A stretch of DNA of 64,000 nucleotides from Streptomyces tirandamycinicus (GTDB lineage Bacteria; Actinomycetota; Actinomycetes; Streptomycetales; Streptomycetaceae): assembly GCF_003097515.1 (NCBI RefSeq), contig NZ_CP029188.1:186001-250000 (forward strand), written 5' to 3'. Shown in pieces: positions 15,747 to 24,248 of this stretch. The notes under the pieces were generated by a model that saw nothing but the letters and a program-made list of their open reading frames with translations, was not told the origin of the DNA and did not search any database. The position numbers and the translations under genes are program-made. How positions within the stretch are numbered: the stretch's first letter is position 1; every line of letters begins with the position of its first letter.

Positions 15747-16682
15747 ATGGCCCAGGAGCTCCTGACCCTGCTGACCCTCGCGGGCTCCGGTGCCGCGCTC
15801 TACCTGGCGGCTGCGGCCAGAGTCGTCAAACAGTACGAACGAGGGGTGGTCCTGCGCTTCGGCCGGCTGCGCGAGCGCATACGCACGCCGGGCTTCACCA
15901 TGATCGTCCCGTTGGTCGACCGGATGCACAAGGTGAACATGCAGATCGTGACGATGCCCGTGCCCGCCCAGGACGGCATCACCCGGGACAACGTCACCGT
16001 CCGCGTCGACGCGGTGATCTACTTCAGGGTCGTCGATCCGGCCGACGCGATCATCCGCGTCGAGGACTACCGCTTCGCCGTCTCCCAGATGGCGCAGACC
16101 TCGCTCCGTTCGATTCTCGGCAAGAGCGAACTCGACGATCTGCTCTCCAACCGGGAGAAGCTGAACCAGGGTTTGGAGCTGATGATGGACAGCCCGGCCG
16201 TCGAGTGGGGTGTCACCATCGACCGGGTGGAGATCAAGGACGTGTCCCTGCCGGAGACGATGAAGCGCTCGATGGCCCGGCAGGCGGAAGCGGACCGCGA
16301 ACGCCGAGCCCGTGTCATCAACGCCGACGCCGAGCTGCAGGCCTCCAAGAAGCTCGCGGAGGCCGCCCGCGCCATGGCGGACCAGCCCGCGGCGCTGCAA
16401 CTGCGCCTTCTGCAGACCGTCGTGGCCGTCGCAGCCGAGAAGAACTCCACTCTCGTCCTGCCGTTCCCGGTGGAGCTTCTGCGGTTCCTGGATCGGGCCA
16501 CGCCCGGCCGGCCGGCGGGGCACGCCACGGCCCGGCCCCCGGCACTCGACCGGCCCGGCGCTGAACCCTCGCAGGACGTACGCCCGCCGGAGAGGCCGGC
16601 GGCCGGGCAGGCGGAGATGACGAACGCACCGGCGGAGCACCGCTCGATGGCGGGCACGGAGCAGGGCCGGCGCCGCTCCTGA
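15747..16682 (+). CDS. Slipin (stomatin/prohibitin family) membrane protein
   Basis: I take ATG 15747 because GGGGAGG ends eight bases before it; the in-frame GTG at 15738 overlaps that site. 311 residues: an N-terminal hydrophobic hairpin (about 3-22), then the SPFH domain with VVKQYERGVVLRFGRLR and MQIVTMPVPAQDGITRDNVTV, then a coiled coil rich in Ala/Glu/Arg (about 180-220) and a Pro-rich disordered tail. Stomatin-like proteins scaffold membrane microdomains and often pair with an NfeD protease; no nfeD gene is next to it. Confidence 0.9.
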   Translation: MAQELLTLLTLAGSGAALYLAAAARVVKQYERGVVLRFGRLRERIRTPGFTMIVPLVDRMHKVNMQIVTMPVPAQDGITRDNVTVRVDAVIYFRVVDPADAIIRVEDYRFAVSQMAQTSLRSILGKSELDDLLSNREKLNQGLELMMDSPAVEWGVTIDRVEIKDVSLPETMKRSMARQAEADRERRARVINADAELQASKKLAEAARAMADQPAALQLRLLQTVVAVAAEKNSTLVLPFPVELLRFLDRATPGRPAGHATARPPALDRPGAEPSQDVRPPERPAAGQAEMTNAPAEHRSMAGTEQGRRRS

Positions 16683-16748
16683 AGGCCGCCGGCCGGTGGC
16701 ACCGGCAGAGCTGGGGGGTGGGCTGCCTCCCGGCGCCTTCCTGAGGCT

Positions 16749-16761
16749 TTGCATAATGCAA
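16749..16761. promoter_or_regulatory. TTGCAT-A-ATGCAA palindrome
   Basis: Perfect 6-1-6 palindrome immediately upstream of the next gene's ATG (16764). It matches in form (TTGCAY-N-RTGCAA) two exact copies of TTGCACTGTGCAA at 25059 and 25319. Confidence 0.45.
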
Positions 16762-16763
16762 GC

Positions 16764-17432
16764 ATGGAGAGCGGAAGACGGCTGACATCGCGACGGCGCC
16801 CCTCTTCGCTCGGCGCCACACTGTGGGGTGCGGCCGCGTACAGCGGACGGCCTCCCGGGTGGCTGGTGGCGGAGGGCGTGGTGGTCGGGGCCGCGGGCTG
16901 CGCCACCGTGGCGGCGCCCGGAGTCGCGGGCACCCTCCTCGGCTCGGACGTCCTCAGGTCGGGCGACGTCGGGATCATGGTCGCGCTCGGCCTGGTGGTG
17001 TTCCTTCTGTTCCTGCGGGCAGGCAGGGCACTCGTGGGGCCCATCGCCGTCCTCGGCGTGTGCTGGGCCGTCTCCGCGCCCAAGGCCGCGACCGAGGTGC
17101 TGCTCGTCTGGGGCGGCGAGATCGGCAGCGCCGTCGTCACCTCCGTGGCGGCCGGGGAGGGCAGGGCGGCGGAGCGGCACTACTGCTCCGTACGGCACCC
17201 TGACGGCACGCCGGTACCCGGGCGCATCTGGCGAGGATGCAGCGCGACGACCGCCCCCGGCGACCGCATCGGACTCGTCTACGACCCGCAGGGCCGGGTA
17301 CCACCGCGCGGGCTCGTCGCCTCCGGTCATGACCGTGGGCTGCTCGCCGAGTCGCTGGGCACCGGCCTCGCACTCGCGACGCTCAGCACGGTCGCGGTCG
17401 TCCGCTCGTACCACATGGACCCGCCCGGGTGA
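16764..17432 (+). CDS. Membrane protein of unknown function, 222 residues
   Basis: The start is taken at ATG 16764 (MESGRRLTSRR). Membrane helices lie near 30-50, 65-85, 88-105 and 195-210. Between them an extracytoplasmic or cytoplasmic domain (about 115-180) contains HYCSVRHPDGTPVPGRIWRGC and PGDRIGLVYDPQGRVPPRG. The cytosolic DPxG-rich stretch resembles the DUF3592 style of beta-sandwich found between membrane segments, but I cannot name it with confidence. It is monocistronic, 81 bp after the slipin gene. Confidence 0.65.
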   Translation: MESGRRLTSRRRPSSLGATLWGAAAYSGRPPGWLVAEGVVVGAAGCATVAAPGVAGTLLGSDVLRSGDVGIMVALGLVVFLLFLRAGRALVGPIAVLGVCWAVSAPKAATEVLLVWGGEIGSAVVTSVAAGEGRAAERHYCSVRHPDGTPVPGRIWRGCSATTAPGDRIGLVYDPQGRVPPRGLVASGHDRGLLAESLGTGLALATLSTVAVVRSYHMDPPG

Positions 17433-17709
17433 CTGCCCCGCGCGGACCCGACCGGCGTGCCGAAGAGCCCGGGCACGCCCCCGGCCCTGCCCGACGTGCC
17501 GCCTGCAGGTGGCGCGGTCCGGCCGGGCAGCGGCAGAGCCCACGGGTGCCCGCCGCCCGCCCTCAGGCACGTCCGTCCGCGGCACCGTGCATGATCGGCC
17601 GGAGCGCTCCGGGAGGTCACGGGTGCGTGCCGGTGGCCGAGATTGGCAGGCGTCGCTGATCGTGTGGTCGGTGTTCGGGCTGCCCGCTGTCGCGTATGGG
17701 GAGCGAGTG

Positions 17710-18471
17710 TCACGGGTTGTGGTCGCGGCCGTCCCGTGGGGCGAAGGCTGTGAGGGCGTCGGCGTCGGTGGCGCGAGCGTGCAGGAAGTAGTCGGCCCAT
17801 TCGGTGATGTCGGGGTAGGACGAGTCCTGGTTGAGCTGGGTGGCTGCGGCTTGGAGGTCGAAGTGCGTGGTGCGGAGCTCGACGCCCGGGCCCAGGAGGG
17901 CCCAGTGTGCTCCGGTTCGTCCGTAGGGCATGCCGATACTGCCGGGATTGATCACGAGTCGGCCGTGGGCGAGGCGGACGAACGGCATGTGGGTGTGGCC
18001 GCAGACCACGGTGCGGATGTCGGTATCGAGTCCGTCGAAGACGTCCTTCCAGCGGTCGAGGCGTGAGTCGACCAGGACGACCTCCTCGTCGTCGCGAGGG
18101 GTGGCATGGCAGAACAGCACCTTTCCCAGGCCGTTCACGGACAGGGAGAGTGATCGTGGTAGCGAGCTGAGAAGGTCGAGATGGTCTTCGCGGAGCTGTT
18201 CGGCTGCCCAGGGGGCGATCGGGTCGGGGATCGTGTCGCGTTGCCCCCAACGGTATTCGAGGAGTTCGCGGTCGGCGTTGCCGCTGATCCAGATGACGCG
18301 GTCGCCGAGGCTGGTCAGCAGGTCGAGAACCTGGGCCGGTTGCGGGCCGGCGGTGATGTCGCCCGTGAGCACGATGTGATCGGCGGCGCTGACGTCTGGT
18401 TCGGCGAGCACTGCCTCCAGGGCCGGCAGGACTCCGTGAATGTCGGACAGGACGGCTACTCGGTTCAGCAT
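17710..18471 (-). CDS. Metallophosphoesterase (YfcE/MJ0936-like)
   Basis: 253 residues. The calcineurin-like metal motifs are clear: VLSDIHG (residues 6-12), TGDI (about 40), GNADRELLE (about 65), FCHATP (about 120) and CGHTHMPF (about 160), followed by NPGSIGMP. This is the bacterial phosphodiesterase family with two metal ions; the natural substrate is usually unknown. The start could also be a GTG nine bases upstream. GC content is visibly lower than in flanking genes, as it is in the divergent MFS gene, so the pair may have been acquired together. Confidence 0.9.
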   Translation of the reverse strand: MLNRVAVLSDIHGVLPALEAVLAEPDVSAADHIVLTGDITAGPQPAQVLDLLTSLGDRVIWISGNADRELLEYRWGQRDTIPDPIAPWAAEQLREDHLDLLSSLPRSLSLSVNGLGKVLFCHATPRDDEEVVLVDSRLDRWKDVFDGLDTDIRTVVCGHTHMPFVRLAHGRLVINPGSIGMPYGRTGAHWALLGPGVELRTTHFDLQAAATQLNQDSSYPDITEWADYFLHARATDADALTAFAPRDGRDHNP

Positions 18472-18559
18472 GCTCACCACTGTGGGGTGGAGGCAGCCGA
18501 GTGGTGTGATCTTTCGCCCGGCGCATAGTTCCTTCGGTCCGATGCGGGACGGGGTGGGG

Positions 18560-18587
18560 ACTGGGGCACTTGCTATACTGCACCAGT
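18560..18587. promoter_or_regulatory. Promoter with operator-like inverted repeat over the -10 box
   Basis: The -10 hexamer TATACT (18574-18579) sits inside an inverted repeat with arms ACTGGGGCA (18560-18568) and TGCACCAGT (18579-18587), matching in 8 of 9 positions. A protein bound here would block the promoter of the MFS gene. The start of transcription is expected near 18586. Confidence 0.55.
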
Positions 18588-18590
18588 CGG

Positions 18591-18630
18591 CCTTCGGCGC
18601 CCCGGGTCGGGTGCGCGCGAAGGCTTTTTC
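18591..18630 (+). promoter_or_regulatory. Leader hairpin with U-run directly before the MFS start codon
   Basis: Arms GCCTTCG and CGAAGGC (about 18590-18596 and 18618-18624, with extra GCGCC/GCGCG pairing inside) are followed by TTTTT and then C-ATG. This looks like a complete intrinsic terminator placed so that the U-run ends one base before the start codon. There is no Shine-Dalgarno sequence. It may be an attenuator or a protective 5' hairpin. Confidence 0.55.
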
Positions 18631-19851
18631 ATGCCTTCTGACACATCTGCCTCCAACACACCTCCCACCACCTACCGTGACCTGCTTGGCAACCGTGAAT
18701 TCGTCGGCCTGTACGCCGGCTTCACACTGACGGTCGCCGCGAGCACCTTGTCGGGCTTCGCGCTCGGCACGCTGGTCAACCAGCAGACCAAGTCCCCGTT
18801 CCTGACGGCCGTGAGCATGTACGGGGCCACGTTCGCGACGGTTCTCGGTGCGCTGACGCTGATGTCGGTCGCGGACGGAGGCCGTCCTCGCCGGACTCTC
18901 GTCGCGCTCCAGTGCATCTCGCTCGTAGGTGTTGCCGCACAGGCGGTTCCAGGGCTGCCGCTCGCCGCCCGGTTCGGTCTGCTCCTTGTACTGGGGCTCT
19001 TCCAGTCCCTGGGAACGGGCGCACGGATGGGGCTGCTCGCCGAGGTGGTGCCGACCTCCACCTATGCACTGGCACGTTCGCTGATGAACATCACCTCGGG
19101 AGGCACGGCCATCCTCGGCTACGGCATCGGCGCCGTACTGCTGCGGTACCTGAGCCCGCAGGAGGTCTTCGCCGTCGCGACGGCCCTGACGGGCAGTGGA
19201 TTGATCATTGTGGCGGTGACGATCCGCGAACGCTCGATCCGTCTGACCCATCGCCCTGGACTGCGCCAGACCTGGACGACGAACATCGAGCTCTTCTCCC
19301 ACTCCGGCCCCCGCGCATTGCTGCTGAACCTGTGGGTCCCCAATGGCCTGATCGTTGGCTGCGAGGCCCTGTTCATCTCCTACGCCCCCCATCACGCCGG
19401 CGTCTTCCTGGCCGCCGGATCGGCAGGCATGCTCCTCGGTGACCTTGCGGTCGGGCGGCTGTTCACCGCCGAGCAGCGACGCCGCTACGCATTCGTCCTG
19501 CGACTGCTGCTCGCCGCCCCCTACATGCTGTTCGCCGTCCACCCGCCCGTGCTGGTGGCGACGGCCGCGGTGTTCATCTCCGGTGCCGGCTTCGCTGCCA
19601 CCCTGCCGCTCCAGGAGCAGCTTCTGGAGTTGACCCCTGATCCGGTCCGTGGCCAGGTCCAGGGAGTTGAGTCCGCCGGCCGGATGACGTGGCAAGGTAT
19701 CGGAGCCGCGATCGCCGGCGGCATTGCCCAGCACTTCACTTCTGGCACGGCCATCACCTTGGTGGCCGCCGTCTCCATCGCCATCACCGTCTTCTCCCGG
19801 CCCTTCGTGGTCCGCGCCCGAGCCGTCCGCGTCCAGGCGGCCAACGCCTGA
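18631..19851 (+). CDS. MFS transporter (probable drug or metabolite efflux)
   Basis: 406 residues with 12 predicted membrane helices; it starts with a short polar N-terminus then YRDLLGNREFVGLYAGFTLTV, a common start of actinobacterial MFS exporters. Central-loop basic residues (ERSIRLTHRPGL) and a helix-rich second half fit the fold. The substrate is not readable. Expression is probably controlled by the operator at the -10 box and by the leader hairpin. The GC content is lower than that of neighbours, and the gene is divergent from the metallophosphoesterase of similar composition. It ends in a triple hairpin terminator. Confidence 0.9.
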   Translation: MPSDTSASNTPPTTYRDLLGNREFVGLYAGFTLTVAASTLSGFALGTLVNQQTKSPFLTAVSMYGATFATVLGALTLMSVADGGRPRRTLVALQCISLVGVAAQAVPGLPLAARFGLLLVLGLFQSLGTGARMGLLAEVVPTSTYALARSLMNITSGGTAILGYGIGAVLLRYLSPQEVFAVATALTGSGLIIVAVTIRERSIRLTHRPGLRQTWTTNIELFSHSGPRALLLNLWVPNGLIVGCEALFISYAPHHAGVFLAAGSAGMLLGDLAVGRLFTAEQRRRYAFVLRLLLAAPYMLFAVHPPVLVATAAVFISGAGFAATLPLQEQLLELTPDPVRGQVQGVESAGRMTWQGIGAAIAGGIAQHFTSGTAITLVAAVSIAITVFSRPFVVRARAVRVQAANA

Positions 19852-19868
19852 GTTCCCAAAGCGGTGCG

Positions 19869-19899
19869 AGCGGCGGGCGCGGCAGACGCGCCCGCCGCT
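19869..19899 (+). terminator. Terminator hairpin 1 after the MFS gene
   Basis: Perfect 13-bp stem AGCGGCGGGCGCG/CGCGCCCGCCGCT with a 5-base loop, 17 bp after the stop, followed by TTCT. This is the strongest of three consecutive hairpins. Confidence 0.85.
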
Positions 19900-19915
19900 T
19901 CTGGTCAGCGGGGTT

Positions 19916-19983
19916 GAGGTTCCGGAGCCGCTGACCCCCGTCCGGCGGCTCCGGAACCTCCGACCGCCCCCCGGGGCGGTCGG
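19916..19983. terminator. Two further consecutive hairpins
   Basis: A perfect 16-bp stem (19916-19931 with 19945-19960, arms start GAGGTTCCGGAGCCGC) is followed at once by an 11-bp stem (19960-19970 with 19973-19983, CCGACCGCCCC/GGGGCGGTCGG). Together with hairpin 1 they isolate the MFS gene from the convergent yihY gene. Confidence 0.8.
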
Positions 19984-20509
19984 CTCGCGGCGGCACCTTC
20001 ACTCCGCCGGGCCGGGCGGGGTGCCGGCCCGGCCCGCTCCGCGGCCCTGCCGAGGGCTGCGCCCGGCACGGGTGCGGGGCCGCCCGTACCGGGGGGCGTC
20101 GGCCGCGGAGTCCGCCGGGTGCCGCACGGCCGCAGCCGGGACCGGGGCCCCGGCGCCTCGGCCTTCGCACCCGCCCGGACGGTCTTCCGGGAACCCGGCC
20201 ATGACTACCCCTCTCCGCGTCGCTCCATCGAGCGAAACCGACTGCCGGCCACCGGCTCACAGCGCTTGCCAGCCACCGGCAGCGAGCGCTTCCGTCGCCT
20301 CGTGCCGGGCACACTCTGACAGGCCGGGGAGTCCGTCGGCATTGCCGATCTCCGGCAATCTTTACGTATCGTTGATGCCGGAAGGCCACTCACCGCCCCG
20401 GGCCCCGGCAGGACGCGCCGCACCGCCGCCGCGGGGCCACCGGTCCCGGCGCCGACCGGGGCCACCGGTCCGCCACGGCCGACGAACGTCTCGCGGTACC
20501 GGCCCGGAG
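19984..20509. other. Gene-free stretch of about 0.5 kb
   Basis: No convincing gene. One AT-rich patch holds ATTGCCG-ATCTC-CGGCAAT (20341-20359), a perfect 7-bp palindrome followed by CTTTACGTATCG. It could be a promoter or operator of a lost or unannotated transcript. Confidence 0.5.
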
Positions 20510-21355
20510 TCAGCCCGGCGAACGGCGCCGCCGCGCCTCCTCGTACAGGATTCTGCCTGCGAGCGCGCCCCCGTAGACGACGAATCCCACGGCGACGAGC
20601 CAGGACTGGACGACCAGCACGGCTCCGACCGGGCCGTAGGCGACGGCGTTCGCCACGATCAGGGGCGAGAAGACGAGGCGCGAGAAGAGACGCAGCCCGA
20701 GCAGGGCGGCGGTGGTCGCGCACGCCCCCGGCAGCAGCGCCGTCCACCCCACCCTGCCACCGAGGGCGATCTTCTGGGAGGCCCACAGGAACAGCACGGT
20801 GATCACAAGGGCGGCCGCCGTCCCCTGCGGGGAGGAGATGACCTCCTGCCGCCACAGAGCGGTGTTGGTGAAGACGAGCAGATAGCCGATCAGCAGGCAC
20901 AGCCACAGCACCTGGCCGGCCAGGACACGCCCGTACGAGCTGTCACGGCGTGCCGGCCCCAGCTCCCACACCCGCTCGTAGCCGGTCTGCACCGTGGCCG
21001 CGAAGGTGACCCCGAAGACCGCGAGGGCAGCCAGGCTGAAGCTCGTCGTGGTCCGCAGGGCGCGTCGAGGTGGCGCGAACAGCTGCCGGATCTCGGGCTG
21101 GGCCTCCTCCGAAGCACTGAGGGCCCGGCTGAGCCAGCGCGCGAACCCGGCGGCCTGCGTCGGGTCGGCCGCCGCGAGCACGATCAGCAGCGGCACCAGG
21201 GTGAGGAAGCCCATCGCGGCGAACCCCATGGAACGGGCCATGAGTTCCTGCCCGCCACCCGCGTCGTCCCCCCGCTTGCCTCCCATGACCGTGCGGAACC
21301 GGCGGATGAGACGCCGGCCCAGGGACGCGTGGTTCCGATCTCCGGAGGACTCCAT
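20510..21355 (-). CDS. YihY/BrkB family membrane protein
   Basis: 281 residues from ATG 21355 (an in-frame TTG three codons upstream is possible). About six membrane helices are seen; the family segment GYERVWEL, the LAGQVLWLCLLIGYLLVF helix and LFLWASQKIALGG are typical of YihY/BrkB. The often-cited RNase BN assignment is known to be wrong, and the function is unknown; a role in membrane transport or envelope has been proposed. It is monocistronic. Confidence 0.85.
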   Translation of the reverse strand: MESSGDRNHASLGRRLIRRFRTVMGGKRGDDAGGGQELMARSMGFAAMGFLTLVPLLIVLAAADPTQAAGFARWLSRALSASEEAQPEIRQLFAPPRRALRTTTSFSLAALAVFGVTFAATVQTGYERVWELGPARRDSSYGRVLAGQVLWLCLLIGYLLVFTNTALWRQEVISSPQGTAAALVITVLFLWASQKIALGGRVGWTALLPGACATTAALLGLRLFSRLVFSPLIVANAVAYGPVGAVLVVQSWLVAVGFVVYGGALAGRILYEEARRRRSPG

Positions 21356-21653
21356 GCGAGTCAACTACCACGCAGGCGCCCCCGGATCGGTGAACGGCGC
21401 GGACGCCGGGTGCGGCCGCACGGACGGGTCGGCCGGGTCCACCACCCCTCCCCCGCACACAGGGCGGTACACCCAGGGCCTTTCGTCTGGATCTCGCCTG
21501 GCTCGCGATCTTGCCTGGCTCGCGTGCCCCGCCGCCGCGCCTCGCCGCGTCGTCGTCGGTCACCGACGCTCCGCGTCGATCTCCTCCTCCGCCGTGCGAC
21601 CCGCGGCACCGGACCCGCTCCCTCATCCGGCCTGATCCGAACGAGAGCCACTG

Positions 21654-21702
21654 ACTTGATCTTCAACCAGTGCGGCGGGGCCGTGGAGTTCAAAGATCAA
21701 GT
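21654..21702. terminator. AT-rich inverted repeat at the end of the marR gene
   Basis: ACTTGATCTT (21654-21663) and AAGATCAAGT (21693-21702) are perfect 10-bp arms separated by 29 bases; the right arm overlaps the TAA of the marR gene on the minus strand. It could be the operon terminator or the footprint of a small mobile element. Confidence 0.5.
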
Positions 21703-22208
21703 TAGCGGTCGGCCCAGCCCAAGGGGTACGTCGCGCTGTCCGCAGCCGGCGCGTTCGGCTCGCCCCCGGCCTCGTTGAAGGCGGTGAGCGCGCCGATCAG
21801 GGCGGCGCGCTGTTCGCCCGCCATCCTCTCCACGATCGTCGCGATCTCCCGACGGCGCCGGTCGGTGACGTCCCCGACGAGGGCGCGGCCTTCGGGCGTG
21901 AGTCGCAGCACCGTCTCCCGGCGGTTCTCCGGGTTCGTCTGCCGGTCCGCCAGACCGGCCGTGATCAGGCGGTCGATCATGCGCATCGCCGTGGAAGGGT
22001 TCACACCGAGGCGCTCGGCGAGTACGACGAGTTTGGCCGGTCCGTGCATGGAGAGCACCACCAGGAGCCGGAACTGCGGCAGCGTCACCCGGTCCTCGAC
22101 AGCCGCCAGGGAACGGGCGGAGACGGCGACCAGCAGCCTGGACGCCGTGAGCACCGCGCGCGTCACGGCGTCGACGTCGTCGACGTGCTGTTGCCCTTGT
22201 TCGGTCAT
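21702..22208 (-). CDS. MarR family transcriptional regulator
   Basis: 168 residues; winged HTH with LPQFRLLVVLSMHGP, the recognition helix region LAERLGVNPSTAMRMIDRL, and wing GLADRQTNPENRRETVLRLTPEGRALV. Dimerisation helices lie at both ends. The start codon overlaps the stop of the upstream PP2C phosphatase gene (ATGA, 22205-22208), so both are made together. The effector is likely a small phenolic or oxidant by family habit. No target is visible apart from its own operon. Confidence 0.9.
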   Translation of the reverse strand: MTEQGQQHVDDVDAVTRAVLTASRLLVAVSARSLAAVEDRVTLPQFRLLVVLSMHGPAKLVVLAERLGVNPSTAMRMIDRLITAGLADRQTNPENRRETVLRLTPEGRALVGDVTDRRRREIATIVERMAGEQRAALIGALTAFNEAGGEPNAPAADSATYPLGWADR

Positions 22209-23338
22209 AGCCCTTTTCTACCCTCTGCGGTCGGCCTGCCGGCCGCGCCCGGTGCCCGGGGGGCCGTGCCGCCGATCACATCCGCCGCGTGATAGCGGAG
22301 CAGCAGCATGGCCGCGTCGTCGTGGAGCGGCCCTTCGGCGTGCCGGACCAGGTCGCCGCGCAGCGCCAGCAGGGCGGACTCGGGATCGGGGTCCTTGAGC
22401 AGATCGCCGCGCTCGCCCAGGGGGTAGAAGCGGTCCGCCGGGTCGCGGGCCTCGGAGACGCCGTCCGTGTACAGGAGGATCTGGTCGCCGGGCGCGAAGT
22501 CCGCCCGGTACGGCTCGGGGCCCTTCGCCCCGTGGAGGCCGAGCCCGAGCGGCAGCGCGGCCAGGGGTGGTTCGGCGAAGCCGACCCGGCCGTCGGGCCG
22601 CAGGACCATGGGTGCGGGGTGACCGTAGTTGAGCAGCGTCACCATCCCGTCGTTCCCGACCTCCGCCAGAACGGCCGTCACGAACTTCTCGCCCTGCAGT
22701 TCCCGGTCGGCCACCCGCTCGAGTCTGGCGCCGACACCGGCCAGGTCCGGCTCGTCGTGCGCGGCCTCGCGGAACGCACCGAGCACGAGGGCGGCGGTCT
22801 CGACCGCGTCCAGCCCCTTGCCCTGGACGTCCCCCACGATCACCCGCACGCCGGTGGGCGAGGCCACCACCTCGTACAGATCGCCGCCGATGCGCGCCTC
22901 GGCCAGCGCGGAGGTGTAGGAGACCGCCACCCGCAGCGGCCCGGCGCTGCGCGGAACCGGCCTCAGCAGCACCCGCTGGGCGACCTCGGCGATCGACCTG
23001 ACACTGGCCAGTTCGGCTTCCCGCCGCTGCCTCATCACCGCGGCGACCAGCCCGGCCACGGTCACTCCCGCCACGGACGCCAGCGCAGTCCAGCCCCTCC
23101 GGCTGTCGAACAGACCGTCGTACAGGCCGAGCGTGAGGCACAGCAGCATCGCGAGTCCGCCGATGAGGGCCGTGCGGCGCCAGCCTCCGACGAGCCCGGC
23201 GAAGGCGGGCCCCAGGGAGACGAGCGGGAGGAACCCCACGGCCGGGCCCGCCGTCACGTCGACGACGGTGACGACGGCCATGACGGCGTACGGGAGGACG
23301 GACAGCACGGCGGAGCGCCGCGGAGTCGCTTCGGGCAT
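22205..23338 (-). CDS. Membrane PP2C-type (SpoIIE domain) serine phosphatase
   Basis: 377 residues from ATG 23338. The N-terminal half has four membrane helices (about 12-110). The SpoIIE/PP2C catalytic domain (about 140-355) shows the acidic metal residues in ARIGGDLYEVV, VIVGDVQGKGLDAV, LLYTDGVSEARD and HDDAAMLLLRY. Such enzymes dephosphorylate anti-anti-sigma factors (STAS proteins) and so tune alternative sigma factors. No STAS or kinase gene is adjacent. It is the first gene of a two-gene operon with marR. Confidence 0.9.
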   Translation of the reverse strand: MPEATPRRSAVLSVLPYAVMAVVTVVDVTAGPAVGFLPLVSLGPAFAGLVGGWRRTALIGGLAMLLCLTLGLYDGLFDSRRGWTALASVAGVTVAGLVAAVMRQRREAELASVRSIAEVAQRVLLRPVPRSAGPLRVAVSYTSALAEARIGGDLYEVVASPTGVRVIVGDVQGKGLDAVETAALVLGAFREAAHDEPDLAGVGARLERVADRELQGEKFVTAVLAEVGNDGMVTLLNYGHPAPMVLRPDGRVGFAEPPLAALPLGLGLHGAKGPEPYRADFAPGDQILLYTDGVSEARDPADRFYPLGERGDLLKDPDPESALLALRGDLVRHAEGPLHDDAAMLLLRYHAADVIGGTAPRAPGAAGRPTAEGRKGL

Positions 23339-23518
23339 GACGGATTCCACGGTGTGCGAGGGGTGGTGCGGGCGGCTGCGAGCGAGGGATCCGGCACCAC
23401 CACGGACCGCCGCTTGATTTAGCCTATGCAAAACTTACCTTCCCGAAGCATTTCGGGGAGGTCTCGTTACCGAACCGACAGCCGGCCACCAGGGCGCGGC
23501 CGCCTGAACCGGAGGTGC

Positions 23519-24055
23519 ATGGTGAACCAGTCCACCCCCCGACCGCGGCGCCCCGCACCACCGAGCGGCTGGCGGCGGTCGGCCGCACGCCTGCCGGTCA
23601 CACTGTTCCGGATCGGCCTCGGGCCGCTCTTCGGCGGGCGGCTGCTCCTCCTCATCCACACCGGACGGCTGAGCGGTGCCGCGCGCACGGTGGTCCTCGA
23701 GGTGGTCGAGCACACGGCGTCCCCGTGCTCGTGGACCGTGGCGTCCGGATACGGGCCCGCGGCCCAGTGGTATCGCAACCTCGAGCACACCCCGCAGGCC
23801 ACCGTGCAGTCGGGCAGGCGCTTCCACGCCGTGAACGCCCGGTTCCTCCCCGTGGAGGAAGGGGGCGCGATCATGGCGCGGTACGCCGAGAGGCGCCCCC
23901 GTACGGCCGCACGCCTGTGTGCCTACCTGGGGCTGGGCACCGACGGGACGCCGGAGGGGTACCACGAGGCGGGGGGACACATCCCCTTCGTCCGGCTGGA
24001 GTGCGACCCCGCGTGCCATCGCCCCCGCGGCGGCGGCCAGCCGGCCGGCCGGTGA
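23519..24055 (+). CDS. Deazaflavin (F420)-dependent nitroreductase family protein
   Basis: 178 residues from ATG 23519; GGAGG lies only three bases upstream, so the GTG at 23522 may be the true start. Split-barrel features are GGRLLLLIHTGRLSGAARTVVLEVV, SGYGPAAQWYRNLEHTP and ATVQSGRRFHAV, as in the DUF385/Ddn group of F420H2-binding enzymes. These reduce quinones or nitro compounds. Reaction specificity is not predictable. Confidence 0.85.
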   Translation: MVNQSTPRPRRPAPPSGWRRSAARLPVTLFRIGLGPLFGGRLLLLIHTGRLSGAARTVVLEVVEHTASPCSWTVASGYGPAAQWYRNLEHTPQATVQSGRRFHAVNARFLPVEEGGAIMARYAERRPRTAARLCAYLGLGTDGTPEGYHEAGGHIPFVRLECDPACHRPRGGGQPAGR

Positions 24056-24071
24056 CGCGGGGTGCGTACGG

Positions 24072-24091
24072 CCCGTGCCGTACGGCACGGG
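24072..24091. terminator. 20-bp perfect palindrome after the nitroreductase gene
   Basis: CCCGTGCCGTACGGCACGGG, 17 bp after the stop, followed by two more GCACGGGAAAG-like units up to 24120. It probably acts as terminator; the repeated units are another short tandem duplication of a terminator arm. Confidence 0.6.
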
Positions 24092-24248
24092 AAAGCGGCA
24101 CGGGAAAGCACAACGGGAAAGATCCCTGCCGCCGGTGAACGCGGCCGCCGCCTGATCCGTACTGCTGACTGCGTGCCGTGCCAGCCGCCGTACCACAGCT
24201 CCCGGACGACATGAACGAGCAAGTACTCCATGCCGACCGGGAGGCATC

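Noticed and set aside
20119..20319. Plus-strand 66-codon ORF between MFS and yihY
   Set aside because: Built on imperfect repeats (RLPATGS twice), no ribosome-binding site, no recognisable domain.
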